DNA from: Chryseobacterium pennipullorum
Lineage (GTDB): Bacteria > Bacteroidota > Bacteroidia > Flavobacteriales > Weeksellaceae
Direction: 5' to 3'
Assembly (NCBI RefSeq): GCF_003384725.1
Contig: NZ_QNVV01000002.1
Span: forward strand, 62,001-126,000
DNA: 64,000 nt
In this document: positions 17,807-26,108 of the stretch, in pieces
How the letters are laid out: every line of letters begins with the position of its first letter
How positions within the stretch are numbered: the first letter of the stretch is position 1
The notes under the pieces: model-generated
Seen by the model: the letters and a program-made list of their open reading frames with translations, nothing else
Told to the model about the DNA's origin: nothing
The model's database searches: none
Made by a program: the position numbers and the translations under genes

Positions 17807-18559
17807 ATGAAAGACGATTTTATTTTCGGGCTGCGTCCCGTAATTGAAGCAATTGAAGCCGGAAAAACGATTGACAAGGTCTTTGTGCAGAACGCACTTC
17901 AGGGACCTATTTATGCTGAGCTAAAAGCAATTTTAGCAAAAAATAAAATCCGTCCCAATTATGTTCCGATTGAAAAGCTGAACCGTTTTACGAGAAAAAA
18001 CCACCAGGGAGTGGTGGCTTTTATTTCAGATGTTCCGTTTCATAAAGTCGAGGATATTGTTCCACAATTATTTGAAGAAGGGAAAATACCTTTCTTACTG
18101 ATTTTGGACAGGCTTACTGATGTAAGAAACTTCGGTGCCATCTGCAGAACAGCAGAATGTGTGGGAGTAGATGCTGTTATTATCCCTGAAAAAGGTGCTG
18201 CTCCAATTAATTCTGACGCCATAAAAACTTCCGCAGGAGGAATTTACAATATTAAAATCTGCAAAGAGAATAATCTTGCCCATACCGTAGATTTTCTTCA
18301 GCAAAGCGGAATTTCTGTATATGCAGCCAGCGAAAAGGCTGAGAAACTGATTTATGATGTAGACCTTACAGAGCCATGCGCCATTGTCATGGGAAATGAA
18401 GAAACCGGAATTTCTAAAGAAGTCCTGCATCATGCGGACGAAAAAATAAAACTTCCTATTGAAGGAAAAACACAGTCTCTGAATGTTTCAGTAGCCTGTG
18501 GCGCAATTTTGTATGAAGCGGTAAGACAAAAAATGTCTGCGACACCTACCACGAACTAA
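17807..18559 (+). CDS. rlmB: 23S rRNA (guanosine-2'-O-)-methyltransferase RlmB
   Basis: This 250-residue SpoU/TrmH family enzyme methylates the ribose of G2251 in the peptidyl-transferase loop. Residues 1-75 form the substrate-binding L30e-like domain (FIFGLRPVIEAIEAGKTID). The SPOUT domain shows motif 1 (DRLTDVRNFGAICRTAE), motif 2 (IVMGNEETGIS) and motif 3 (LPIEGKTQSLNVSVACG), which form the AdoMet-binding trefoil knot. All catalytic motifs are intact. Assignment to RlmB rather than another TrmH relative rests on overall layout and length. Confidence 0.9.
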   Translation: MKDDFIFGLRPVIEAIEAGKTIDKVFVQNALQGPIYAELKAILAKNKIRPNYVPIEKLNRFTRKNHQGVVAFISDVPFHKVEDIVPQLFEEGKIPFLLILDRLTDVRNFGAICRTAECVGVDAVIIPEKGAAPINSDAIKTSAGGIYNIKICKENNLAHTVDFLQQSGISVYAASEKAEKLIYDVDLTEPCAIVMGNEETGISKEVLHHADEKIKLPIEGKTQSLNVSVACGAILYEAVRQKMSATPTTN

Positions 18560-18688
18560 TACCTGTATATCTGGTAAACCAACAGAGTGGTGGAAGCCTC
18601 AGTAATGATTTTCTGACCTATGCAATACACTATTGCACACCAAATAAAGAAAGAAATAGTAGTAAGAATTAAAATTTAAAAAAATCAA

Positions 18689-19738
18689 ATGAAGAACATT
18701 GCAGCGCTTGCGCTTATATCATCAATAGCTCTTGTTTCTTGTAAAAAAGAAACGGCAAAAATAACGAAAGTAGATCCTAAAACCGGAAAAACAGTTACTG
18801 TAGAGGTGCCTGCTGATTCTGTAGCAAAAGTGGCAGAAAATCCTGCCATCAGAGATTCTGCCGGAATCGTTACACAATCTTTCAAGCTTGAAAAAGGAAA
18901 AACGTATCCTCTTACCACCTACCAGAGAGATGTAAAGACCATGACTGATCCTCAGGGAAAATCTATGACCGGCACCAGTGAATCTACCGATGAGATGAAC
19001 TTCACCGTAAACGAGATCAAAGGAAATATCTATGAAATGACCCTTAACCTTGTTGCCAAAAGAAATTCTCAGTCTGCTCAGGGAAAGACCGTAATAGTGG
19101 ACACAAAGCTTCCTCTTCCTAAAGAAGATGATCTTAAAATGATCTGGAATATCAACAAAGCACTTACCGGAAACAAACTTGATGTGCAAATGGATACGAA
19201 AGGAAACGTTCTTTCTATCAAAGGTTTTGATGCTGTTTACACTAAAGTTTCCAATGCGGTGGGAACCCTTATTAAGGATGCCAATGAAAAGGCAAGCGTG
19301 GTCGCAAGTCTTAAAGAGTCTTTCAATGAAAAAGTATTAAAAGACCAGTTAAATAAGAACCTGACAATTATCCCTAAGAAAGGAGTAAAGGTAGGTGAAA
19401 AATGGAGCACTTCCGAAAGTGCGGACCCAAGCGGAAAGGTTAAAGTGACGTCCAACTATGTATTAAAAAGCTTAGGAAACGGAACTGCCGAAATTGCTGT
19501 AACAGGAGGAATTCCGAAGAAAACCGAAAAGAAATCCCAGGGACCTATCACGCACAGCCTAAGCAGTGAACTCGTTCAGAACGGAGCGATCAAATTTGAT
19601 GAGAATACGGGATGGATCAACAACCAGAATATCACAGTTAAAACAACACAGATTGAAACCATTTCAGATGGAAAACAATCTCAGTCTATGAAAAGTGTTT
19701 CCAATTCTTCCGTGATGGTGAATCCTTCTGCTAAATAA
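18689..19738 (+). CDS. DUF6263-type lipoprotein
   Basis: The 349-residue protein has a lipoprotein signal (ALALISSIALVSCKKE) with the lipobox cysteine at about residue 19. The mature part is beta-rich and resembles DUF6263 proteins of Bacteroidota, including the segment KKGVKVGEKWSTSESADPSG. The role of this family is unknown. It is followed by DUF4834, YfhO and a glycosyltransferase gene in the same direction. Confidence 0.75.
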   Translation: MKNIAALALISSIALVSCKKETAKITKVDPKTGKTVTVEVPADSVAKVAENPAIRDSAGIVTQSFKLEKGKTYPLTTYQRDVKTMTDPQGKSMTGTSESTDEMNFTVNEIKGNIYEMTLNLVAKRNSQSAQGKTVIVDTKLPLPKEDDLKMIWNINKALTGNKLDVQMDTKGNVLSIKGFDAVYTKVSNAVGTLIKDANEKASVVASLKESFNEKVLKDQLNKNLTIIPKKGVKVGEKWSTSESADPSGKVKVTSNYVLKSLGNGTAEIAVTGGIPKKTEKKSQGPITHSLSSELVQNGAIKFDENTGWINNQNITVKTTQIETISDGKQSQSMKSVSNSSVMVNPSAK

Positions 19739-19842
19739 CTGAAGTAAATCGTTTAAGGAGCAGGATCCGGAATATGAAAACGGAAAGAAAACCAAAATCT
19801 CAGGCTTCGGATCCTGAACCCTGAACTTTAAAATAAAGAATT

Positions 19843-20073
19843 ATGAAGTACATTCTTGAGCTGATACTTTCTGCCATTATTATTTTCTTCGTATGGAATA
19901 TTCTGAAAAGAATTTTCTTCAAGACATTTTACGGGTACCGTTTCAACAATAATAATCAGAATAACAGGCAGCAGGACCTGCACAGCTCCGACAAGAATAG
20001 CAAACAAAACCTTAAATGGGATGCGGAAACCGTAGATTATGAAGAGGTAAAAGAGACTAAAGACAAAAGGTAA
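19843..20073 (+). CDS. DUF4834-type small membrane protein
   Basis: The protein has 76 residues: one N-terminal membrane helix (LILSAIIIFFVWNILKRIFF) followed by a polar, asparagine- and glutamine-rich tail that ends in a charged motif (WDAETVDYEEVKETKDKR). This layout matches DUF4834, a small family found next to YfhO genes in Flavobacteriia. It is 30 bp upstream of the YfhO gene. No function is known. Confidence 0.75.
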   Translation: MKYILELILSAIIIFFVWNILKRIFFKTFYGYRFNNNNQNNRQQDLHSSDKNSKQNLKWDAETVDYEEVKETKDKR

Positions 20074-20103
20074 AAATTCCAAGAAATAAAGATAATAACC
20101 AGC

Positions 20104-22644
20104 ATGGCAAAAAATAAAAACTTAATTTATATTGCAGTTTCATTAGTAATATTTATAGTTTTAGCATTTTTATATTCCACTCCTGTATTTACAGGAAAAC
20201 AGCTTTTTCAGCATGACATTGTACAGTACAGAGGGGGCGCCAAAGAGTTGCTTGACTATAGAGCTAATACCGGAAACGAAACCTACTGGAGCGATTCCAT
20301 GTTTGGGGGAATGCCGACTTATCAGATGGGAAGCCAGTTCAAGGGTGACATCATCAAAAAGATCGACAGCAATCTGAATTTCCTGCCAAGACCGGTGAAT
20401 TATCTGTTCCTGCTTTTTGCAGGTTTTTTCCTTTTGGGAATGGTCGTCGTGAGAAACTGGAAGTATGCCCTACTGGGCGCTACTTTTTTTGGGCTTTCAA
20501 CCTATTTCTACATTATTATCGCCGCAGGGCACAACGGTAAAGTAAATACCATTGAGTATTTTGCACCGCTATTAGCCGGTATTTTATTGGTATATATCAG
20601 AAAGCAATATATCTGGGGATTCATTGTCACCACCCTTTTTATGGGGCTTCAGATTGCCGCGAATCACCCACAGATGACCTACTATCTGTTTTTAGCGCTG
20701 GGATTCCTGTTTGTCTCTGAGCTCATCAGGGCGATCACGAAAAAGACCCCGATGAAGCATTTTCTTATTTCTTCAGGAATCATTGCTGCATCTTGTATTA
20801 TAGGTGTTGGAATGAATTCGCAGAGAATTATGGCCAATTCGGAATATGTAAAAGAAACAGTTCGTGGAAAACAGATTTTAAACAATGACAGTCATACTTC
20901 CGGAAAATCAGGAATGGATAAGGAAAGTATGCTGATGTGGAGCTACGGACAGCTGGAAACATTAAACCTGTTTATTCCAAGACTTATGGGGGGTGGAAGC
21001 CAGGAACCTGAAGGAAAGGAAATGATGAACAGGGTTCAGGAGCTGGTACAGGAAAATGTAGGTTCGCAGGCCGAGATGGACAGAATTTCAAAAGGTTTCA
21101 GCGGGATGACTTACTGGGGAGATCAGCCAGGAACTTCAGGACCTGCCTACCAGGGAGCGATTGTATGTTTCCTTGCAGTATTAGGATTCTTCTTCGCTGG
21201 AAAAAAATACCGATACTGGATTCTTGGAGCTTCTATACTGACTGTTTTACTGGCATGGGGAAGCAACTTTATGCCTTTATCAGACTTCTTTATCGACTAT
21301 GTTCCGTTTTATAATAAATTCAGAGCTCCTTCTTCTATTCTCGTGGTCGTGGAACTTCTATTCCCTTTAATTGCCATTTTGGGACTGTATAATTTCTTTA
21401 CAGATGAAAGACTTACCCAGGAATACAAACAGAAAATTCTTCTTTACGTAAGTGGGGGAACATTAGGGCTATTGCTAATTCTTTTGGTATTCGGAAAATC
21501 ATTATTAGGTTTCTCCACCGAAAGCGAAAAAACGTATTTCCCACCCTTCTTACTGGACTTTCTGGTAGATGAACGGTATAAATTATTCAGAATAGATGCG
21601 ATAAAGGCATTTATCTATGTAGCGATTGCCGCTGCGGTCTTATTTTTAAGCTTAAAGAAAAAACTTAACACGAATATTGCTTTGGCAGTAATTGGGATCG
21701 TAAGCTTATTTGATCTCTGGACCGTAAACAAACGCTACCTGAATGATGATAACTATGTAGACAAGATTTTTGCTGAAAATCCTTTCCAGACGGAAAGCTC
21801 AGACCTTCTGGCTGAAAAAGTTCAGGCTAATCCAAGCCTTTCCTCTATTCTTGAAAACGTAAACATCAATAAAACACTGGAAACCATTGCTGAAAAAGAC
21901 AAAGCACACTACAGGATTTACAATCAGACCCTGGGTGTGACCAGCGAAACTAATACCTCCTACTTTAAATCCTCTATTGGGGGGTATCATGCGGTGAAAC
22001 TAAGAAGATATGATGATGTACTCAACGAGTATATCTCTTCTATTGACAGTGTAAAAACACCTAACATCCTAAATTTACTGAATGCTAAATATATGGTTTT
22101 CGGAGGTCCGGATCAGCCACAGGTAGTTCCCAATCCAAAGGCCAACGGAAATGCGTGGTTTGTAAGTGACCTTAAATTTGTGAATACACCTAATGAAGAG
22201 ATTAAGGCCATCGGAGTCATTGACAATAAGAAAACAGCAGTCATTGCTGCATCAGACAAATCCTATTTCGAGAACAAACCGGTTCAGGCAGATTCCACAG
22301 CATTCATTAGCCTGGCAAAATACCAGCCTAACGAGTTGGAGTTTAAATCTCAGTCGAAAACACCTCAGTTGGCTGTATTTTCTGAAATCTATTATCCACA
22401 TGGCTGGAAAGTACTGGTGGACGAAAAAGAAGTTCCTTATATCAAGGCAGACTATCTGCTTCGTGCCGTACACGTTCCGGCAGGAAACCATCATATCAGA
22501 ATGGTTTTTGAACCTGAAGTGATAGAAAAAGGAAAATGGATCTCTCTTCTAAGCTTTGGATTATTTATTGTACTGGCAGGATTTGGGGTTTTCTGGATGA
22601 ATAAAAATAAGAAAAAACAAATGTTAGCTGAACAAAATGCTTAA
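20104..22644 (+). CDS. YfhO family membrane protein (GT-C-like)
   Basis: This 846-residue protein has at least 12 hydrophobic helices between residues 5 and 560 and a large C-terminal exported domain, ending with one further helix (LLSFGLFIVLAGFGVFWM). The segment QHDIVQYRGG in the first large loop carries an acidic pair of the kind used by GT-C glycosyltransferases. Bacillus YfhO is needed for glycosylation of lipoteichoic acid, so transfer of a lipid-linked sugar at the outer face of the membrane is a reasonable inference. The glycosyltransferase gene 49 bp downstream fits this. Confidence 0.85.
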   Translation: MAKNKNLIYIAVSLVIFIVLAFLYSTPVFTGKQLFQHDIVQYRGGAKELLDYRANTGNETYWSDSMFGGMPTYQMGSQFKGDIIKKIDSNLNFLPRPVNYLFLLFAGFFLLGMVVVRNWKYALLGATFFGLSTYFYIIIAAGHNGKVNTIEYFAPLLAGILLVYIRKQYIWGFIVTTLFMGLQIAANHPQMTYYLFLALGFLFVSELIRAITKKTPMKHFLISSGIIAASCIIGVGMNSQRIMANSEYVKETVRGKQILNNDSHTSGKSGMDKESMLMWSYGQLETLNLFIPRLMGGGSQEPEGKEMMNRVQELVQENVGSQAEMDRISKGFSGMTYWGDQPGTSGPAYQGAIVCFLAVLGFFFAGKKYRYWILGASILTVLLAWGSNFMPLSDFFIDYVPFYNKFRAPSSILVVVELLFPLIAILGLYNFFTDERLTQEYKQKILLYVSGGTLGLLLILLVFGKSLLGFSTESEKTYFPPFLLDFLVDERYKLFRIDAIKAFIYVAIAAAVLFLSLKKKLNTNIALAVIGIVSLFDLWTVNKRYLNDDNYVDKIFAENPFQTESSDLLAEKVQANPSLSSILENVNINKTLETIAEKDKAHYRIYNQTLGVTSETNTSYFKSSIGGYHAVKLRRYDDVLNEYISSIDSVKTPNILNLLNAKYMVFGGPDQPQVVPNPKANGNAWFVSDLKFVNTPNEEIKAIGVIDNKKTAVIAASDKSYFENKPVQADSTAFISLAKYQPNELEFKSQSKTPQLAVFSEIYYPHGWKVLVDEKEVPYIKADYLLRAVHVPAGNHHIRMVFEPEVIEKGKWISLLSFGLFIVLAGFGVFWMNKNKKKQMLAEQNA

Positions 22645-22693
22645 TCCTATATCATATTGCATGATGTCATTCTGAAGCATAGCCAATTAAAAA

Positions 22694-24010
22694 ATGGAAC
22701 AGAAGAAAATACTTATCATCACCTATTACTGGCCTCCTGCGGGAGGTCCTGGTGTTCAAAGATGGCTGAAGTTTGCTAAATATCTACCGGAATTTGGCTG
22801 GAAACCGGTGATCTATACTCCCGAAAATCCAAGCTATCCTTTGCTGGATGACACTTTGATGAAGGAGATTCCAGAGGATATCGATATTGTCAGAACGAAA
22901 ATATGGGAGCCTTATCAACTGGCTGAAAAACTGAACAAAAGCAATAAAAAATTTAAAGCCGGACAGTTTGATGTAGGTAAAAATCAGAGCTGGAAATCCA
23001 GGCTTTCCATATGGGTACGAGGAAATTTCTTTATTCCGGATGCGCGGGTTTTCTGGGTAAAACCTTCTATTGGGTTTCTCGAAAAATTCCTGAAAGAAAA
23101 CGGAATAGACACGATTGTCACCTCGGGTCCTCCCCACTCTCTTCATTTGATTGGATTGGGCCTTAAGGAAAAACTTCCGGGACTCAGATGGATTGCTGAC
23201 TTCCGGGATCCATGGACGGAAATCTCGTATTACAAGCATTTGAAATTAACCAAGGGTTCCGATAAAAAACACCGCCAACTTGAACAGGCTGTTTTTAAAA
23301 ATGCAGACATTACCCTGGCTACAAGCTACACGGATGCAGAAAATTTCAGAAAAGCAGGAGCGAATGCGGTGTGCATTACCAATGGTTTTGATGAAACTGA
23401 TGCTGGCGGGAAAACCGAGAAAAAAAACCACGAAGTCAACAGGACCACCGGTTCTGAAGAAAGCTTTGTGCTCAGTTATATCGGCGTTCTGGAGCAGCTT
23501 AGAAATCCGGAAAACCTATGGAAGGTTCTCGATGAACTGGTACAAGAAAATCCTGAATTTGCGGCACATTTTAAAGTGAAATTTGCAGGAAGGATAGATG
23601 ATAAAATTCTTCAGTCCATCGAAAATTCAGGTGTAAGGAACCACATTCAGAATCTCGGTTATCTTTCGCATGGTAGAGCGGTTGAAGAAATGCAGACCTC
23701 GGATGTCCTTCTCATTACCAATTTTCCCAATGAATCATCAAAAGGAATCATTCCGGGCAAAATATTTGAATACCTGGCCTCAGGAAAGCAGATCCTTTCG
23801 TTTGGGCCGGACAAAGCGGATGTGGCTAAAATTTTAGAAGAAACGGCTGCCGGAAAGCACTTCAGCTATAATGATTCTGAAGCGGTAAAGAAATTTATCC
23901 TTCAAAAATTCGAACTCTGGAAACAGGGAAATCTTCTGGAAAATGCTCATAGTATTGAAAAATTTTCAAGAAAAAGCCTGACGAAACAGCTCGCAGAGAT
24001 TTTAAAATAA
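22694..24010 (+). CDS. Glycosyltransferase, GT4-like
   Basis: The 438-residue protein has a GT-B fold. The N-terminal half begins with ITYYWPPAGGPGVQRWLKF, the glycine-rich acceptor loop of this subfamily. The C-terminal half has the nucleotide-sugar region LSYIGVLEQLRNPENLW and SSKGIIPGKIFEYLASGKQI, matching the GT4 EX7E-type segment. It is likely soluble or peripheral at the inner membrane and probably builds a surface glycan or glycolipid with the YfhO protein. The sugar is unknown. Confidence 0.87.
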   Translation: MEQKKILIITYYWPPAGGPGVQRWLKFAKYLPEFGWKPVIYTPENPSYPLLDDTLMKEIPEDIDIVRTKIWEPYQLAEKLNKSNKKFKAGQFDVGKNQSWKSRLSIWVRGNFFIPDARVFWVKPSIGFLEKFLKENGIDTIVTSGPPHSLHLIGLGLKEKLPGLRWIADFRDPWTEISYYKHLKLTKGSDKKHRQLEQAVFKNADITLATSYTDAENFRKAGANAVCITNGFDETDAGGKTEKKNHEVNRTTGSEESFVLSYIGVLEQLRNPENLWKVLDELVQENPEFAAHFKVKFAGRIDDKILQSIENSGVRNHIQNLGYLSHGRAVEEMQTSDVLLITNFPNESSKGIIPGKIFEYLASGKQILSFGPDKADVAKILEETAAGKHFSYNDSEAVKKFILQKFELWKQGNLLENAHSIEKFSRKSLTKQLAEILK

Positions 24011-24144
24011 GTGAAGAAGCAAGCGGCTGTAAAAAAGTTGTATCATCAAATACTGTGATATGAGTACTTAAAATCATCCTGATCCAATACAGCTGCCCGC
24101 TCCCCACTTTAAATTTTTAATTTTTAGTTCTTAATTTTTAATTC

Positions 24145-24786
24145 CTATATCGTCCACTGGTCATTCACCACGGCGATCAGATAATATTTCCCCTGGAATT
24201 CCTCAAATACAAATCGCAGGGTTTTCCAGTCCATCTCACCGTTTTTTTCTGTTCCTTTCAGATAGTTTTCTGTAAAATCATGTTTGGGGTAGATTTCCAC
24301 TAAATTGTTCAGGGAATTTCCTTTACCGGTAAATTTATTTAAGGTGTATTGTGACGTGGTAAAATCTCTGGAAAAAACCCATTTGCCCAGATAATCATTA
24401 ATTGTCGCTTTATACGGATCTCCGGAACCATCCATCGCTCCCCATGTGAAGAGTGTTTTCGTAGGCTGGTATTTTTCAAAATCAGCTTTGGAAAAATGTT
24501 TGTCTTCTTTGAGTGAGACAAAGGCATACATTGAAAAGCGGATTCCTTTTTCAGGATGAATCATGGAAGCAAAGGCTTTATAGTCTTTATTTTTCAAAGC
24601 CTGTAAAACCTCATCATTGGCTTTCTTCAGTGCTTCTTCTTGTACAGCATTATTTTTAATGACAGCCGTACTGTCCGTTATTGCCGTTGTCAAAGTATCA
24701 ATCTCATTAGGAACCGGTTTTCCTACTTCCTTTTTACAGGCAACAGCCACTCCTAATATTAATGCTGAAATCAGTATTTTTTTCAT
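24145..24786 (-). CDS. Putative lipoprotein
   Basis: The 213-residue protein starts at ATG 24786 with a lipoprotein signal (ILISALILGVAVACKKE). The first 45 mature residues are low-complexity and polar, and the rest is a single compact domain with aromatic motifs (LKEDKHFSKADFEKY, FTWGAMDGSGD). No family was recognised. It is transcribed alone toward the glycosyltransferase gene. The 45-bp upstream extension is rejected because it would bury the signal peptide. Confidence 0.7.
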   Translation of the reverse strand: MKKILISALILGVAVACKKEVGKPVPNEIDTLTTAITDSTAVIKNNAVQEEALKKANDEVLQALKNKDYKAFASMIHPEKGIRFSMYAFVSLKEDKHFSKADFEKYQPTKTLFTWGAMDGSGDPYKATINDYLGKWVFSRDFTTSQYTLNKFTGKGNSLNNLVEIYPKHDFTENYLKGTEKNGEMDWKTLRFVFEEFQGKYYLIAVVNDQWTI

Positions 24787-24959
24787 ATTCAATTTTTTAC
24801 AATAGGTAAAAAGCACCAAAACTGATGCCACGCCGATATCCGGATTATTGATACGCTGGAAGTTGGCATTTCAGCATCGGAACATCACAATACATTGTGA
24901 AAACAAAACTATATCAACCTTTACTCTCTAAATCTGTTATCCCTCTGTGCATGTCTCAC

Positions 24960-24990
24960 TTTCTATTTCCCAAATTACATCGTACCTTTG
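24960..24990 (+). promoter_or_regulatory. Promoter placed directly before the YpdA-type gene
   Basis: TTTC at 24960-24963 and TACCTTTG at 24983-24990 are 19 bp apart. The -7 box ends 4 bp before the ATG at 24995, so the transcript is predicted to be leaderless or nearly so. Confidence 0.7.
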
Positions 24991-24994
24991 TTAT

Positions 24995-25966
24995 ATGGAA
25001 ATTTTGGATATTCTTATTATCGGAGCCGGACCTATCGGGTTGAACTGTGCACTTGAAGCCCGGGAAAACAATCTCAGCTACTTAATTATCGAAAAAGGAA
25101 CTATTGTCAATTCACTGTATAACTATCCGTTGTATATGCGTTTCTTTTCAACAGCCGAGAAACTGGAAATTGCCGGAGTTCCTTTTATTTCCACTGCTCC
25201 TAAGCCGGGCAGACAGGAAGCTCTGGAATATTATCAGGGCATCGCCAGACAAAAGGATCTGAATATCCATCTGTATGAAAAGGTACAAAGTGTTTCGAAA
25301 GCCCATGATATATTTGAAGTTGAAACCTCTAAAAAGAAGTACCGGGCCAAAAATGTAGTTATTGCCACAGGATTCTATGATATTCCGAATACCATGAATA
25401 TTCCCGGCGAAGATCTTCCGAAAGTAAAACACTATTATACGGAACCCTACCCTTATGCAAGACAGAAGATTGTAGTAGTAGGCTCCAGCAATTCCGCAGT
25501 GGATGCTGCTCTTGAAACCTACAGAAAAGGGGCGGAAGTCACCATGATCATTCGTCATTCTGAGATCTCAAAAAGTGTAAAATATTGGGTAAAACCGGAT
25601 ATTGAAAACAGAATTGCAGAGGGAAGCATTACCGCTCACTTTAACAGTGCATTGACTGAGATTAAAGAAAACACAGTTATTTTTAAGGATCAAAACAATC
25701 AGGTTCATGAAATTGAAAATGATTTTGTTCTCGCGATGACCGGCTATCTGCCCGATTTCGACTTCCTAAGAAATTCAGGCATCGACCTGACCGGTGACTG
25801 TCTTAATCCTTTTTATGATCCTGAAACGATGGAAACCAATGTTAAAAATCTTTATCTTGCCGGAGTGGTCTGTGGTGGAATGGATACGCATCTCTGGTTC
25901 ATCGAGAATTCAAGGATTCATGCGAATATGATTATAAAAAATATTCTCGCCAAGGAAAGGAAGTAA
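24995..25966 (+). CDS. ypdA: YpdA-type NAD(P)/FAD oxidoreductase, putative bacillithiol disulfide reductase
   Basis: This 323-residue flavoprotein has an FAD-binding GxGxxG motif at the very start (LIIGAGPIGLN) and a second NAD(P)H-binding one (VVVGSSNSAVDAALE) at about residue 165. The C-terminal FAD motif is seen as ETNVKNLYLAGVV. There is no CxxC, which separates it from thioredoxin reductase and fits YpdA, the enzyme that reduces oxidised bacillithiol. The start is fixed by the promoter and by the beginning of the Rossmann fold; the 48-bp upstream extension lies over the promoter. Confidence 0.85.
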   Translation: MEILDILIIGAGPIGLNCALEARENNLSYLIIEKGTIVNSLYNYPLYMRFFSTAEKLEIAGVPFISTAPKPGRQEALEYYQGIARQKDLNIHLYEKVQSVSKAHDIFEVETSKKKYRAKNVVIATGFYDIPNTMNIPGEDLPKVKHYYTEPYPYARQKIVVVGSSNSAVDAALETYRKGAEVTMIIRHSEISKSVKYWVKPDIENRIAEGSITAHFNSALTEIKENTVIFKDQNNQVHEIENDFVLAMTGYLPDFDFLRNSGIDLTGDCLNPFYDPETMETNVKNLYLAGVVCGGMDTHLWFIENSRIHANMIIKNILAKERK

Positions 25967-26108
25967 TACTCAAAAAAGGAATCACAAGTATGTGTATAAA
26001 CGATTGAGGCAATGCTTTACCAACTCAATAAGATGTAGTACAACCTGCCTATTATCTGTAACTGTCAGCGCTCAACAATGCATACACAGGCTAGCTATAC
26101 AAAAGAAT

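Noticed and set aside
18623..18639. Small inverted repeat TGCAAT/ATTGCA upstream of the lipoprotein gene
   Set aside because: A 6-bp palindrome in AT-rich DNA is expected by chance, and it has no relation to a promoter box.
24111..24143. TTTTTAA tandem-like repeats between convergent genes
   Set aside because: This is simple AT-rich sequence with no stem, and is not a clear terminator.
25967..26108. Intergenic stretch between convergent ypdA-type and TonB receptor genes
   Set aside because: Checked for a bidirectional terminator and small ORFs. No stable stem with a T-run and no ORF of note were found.
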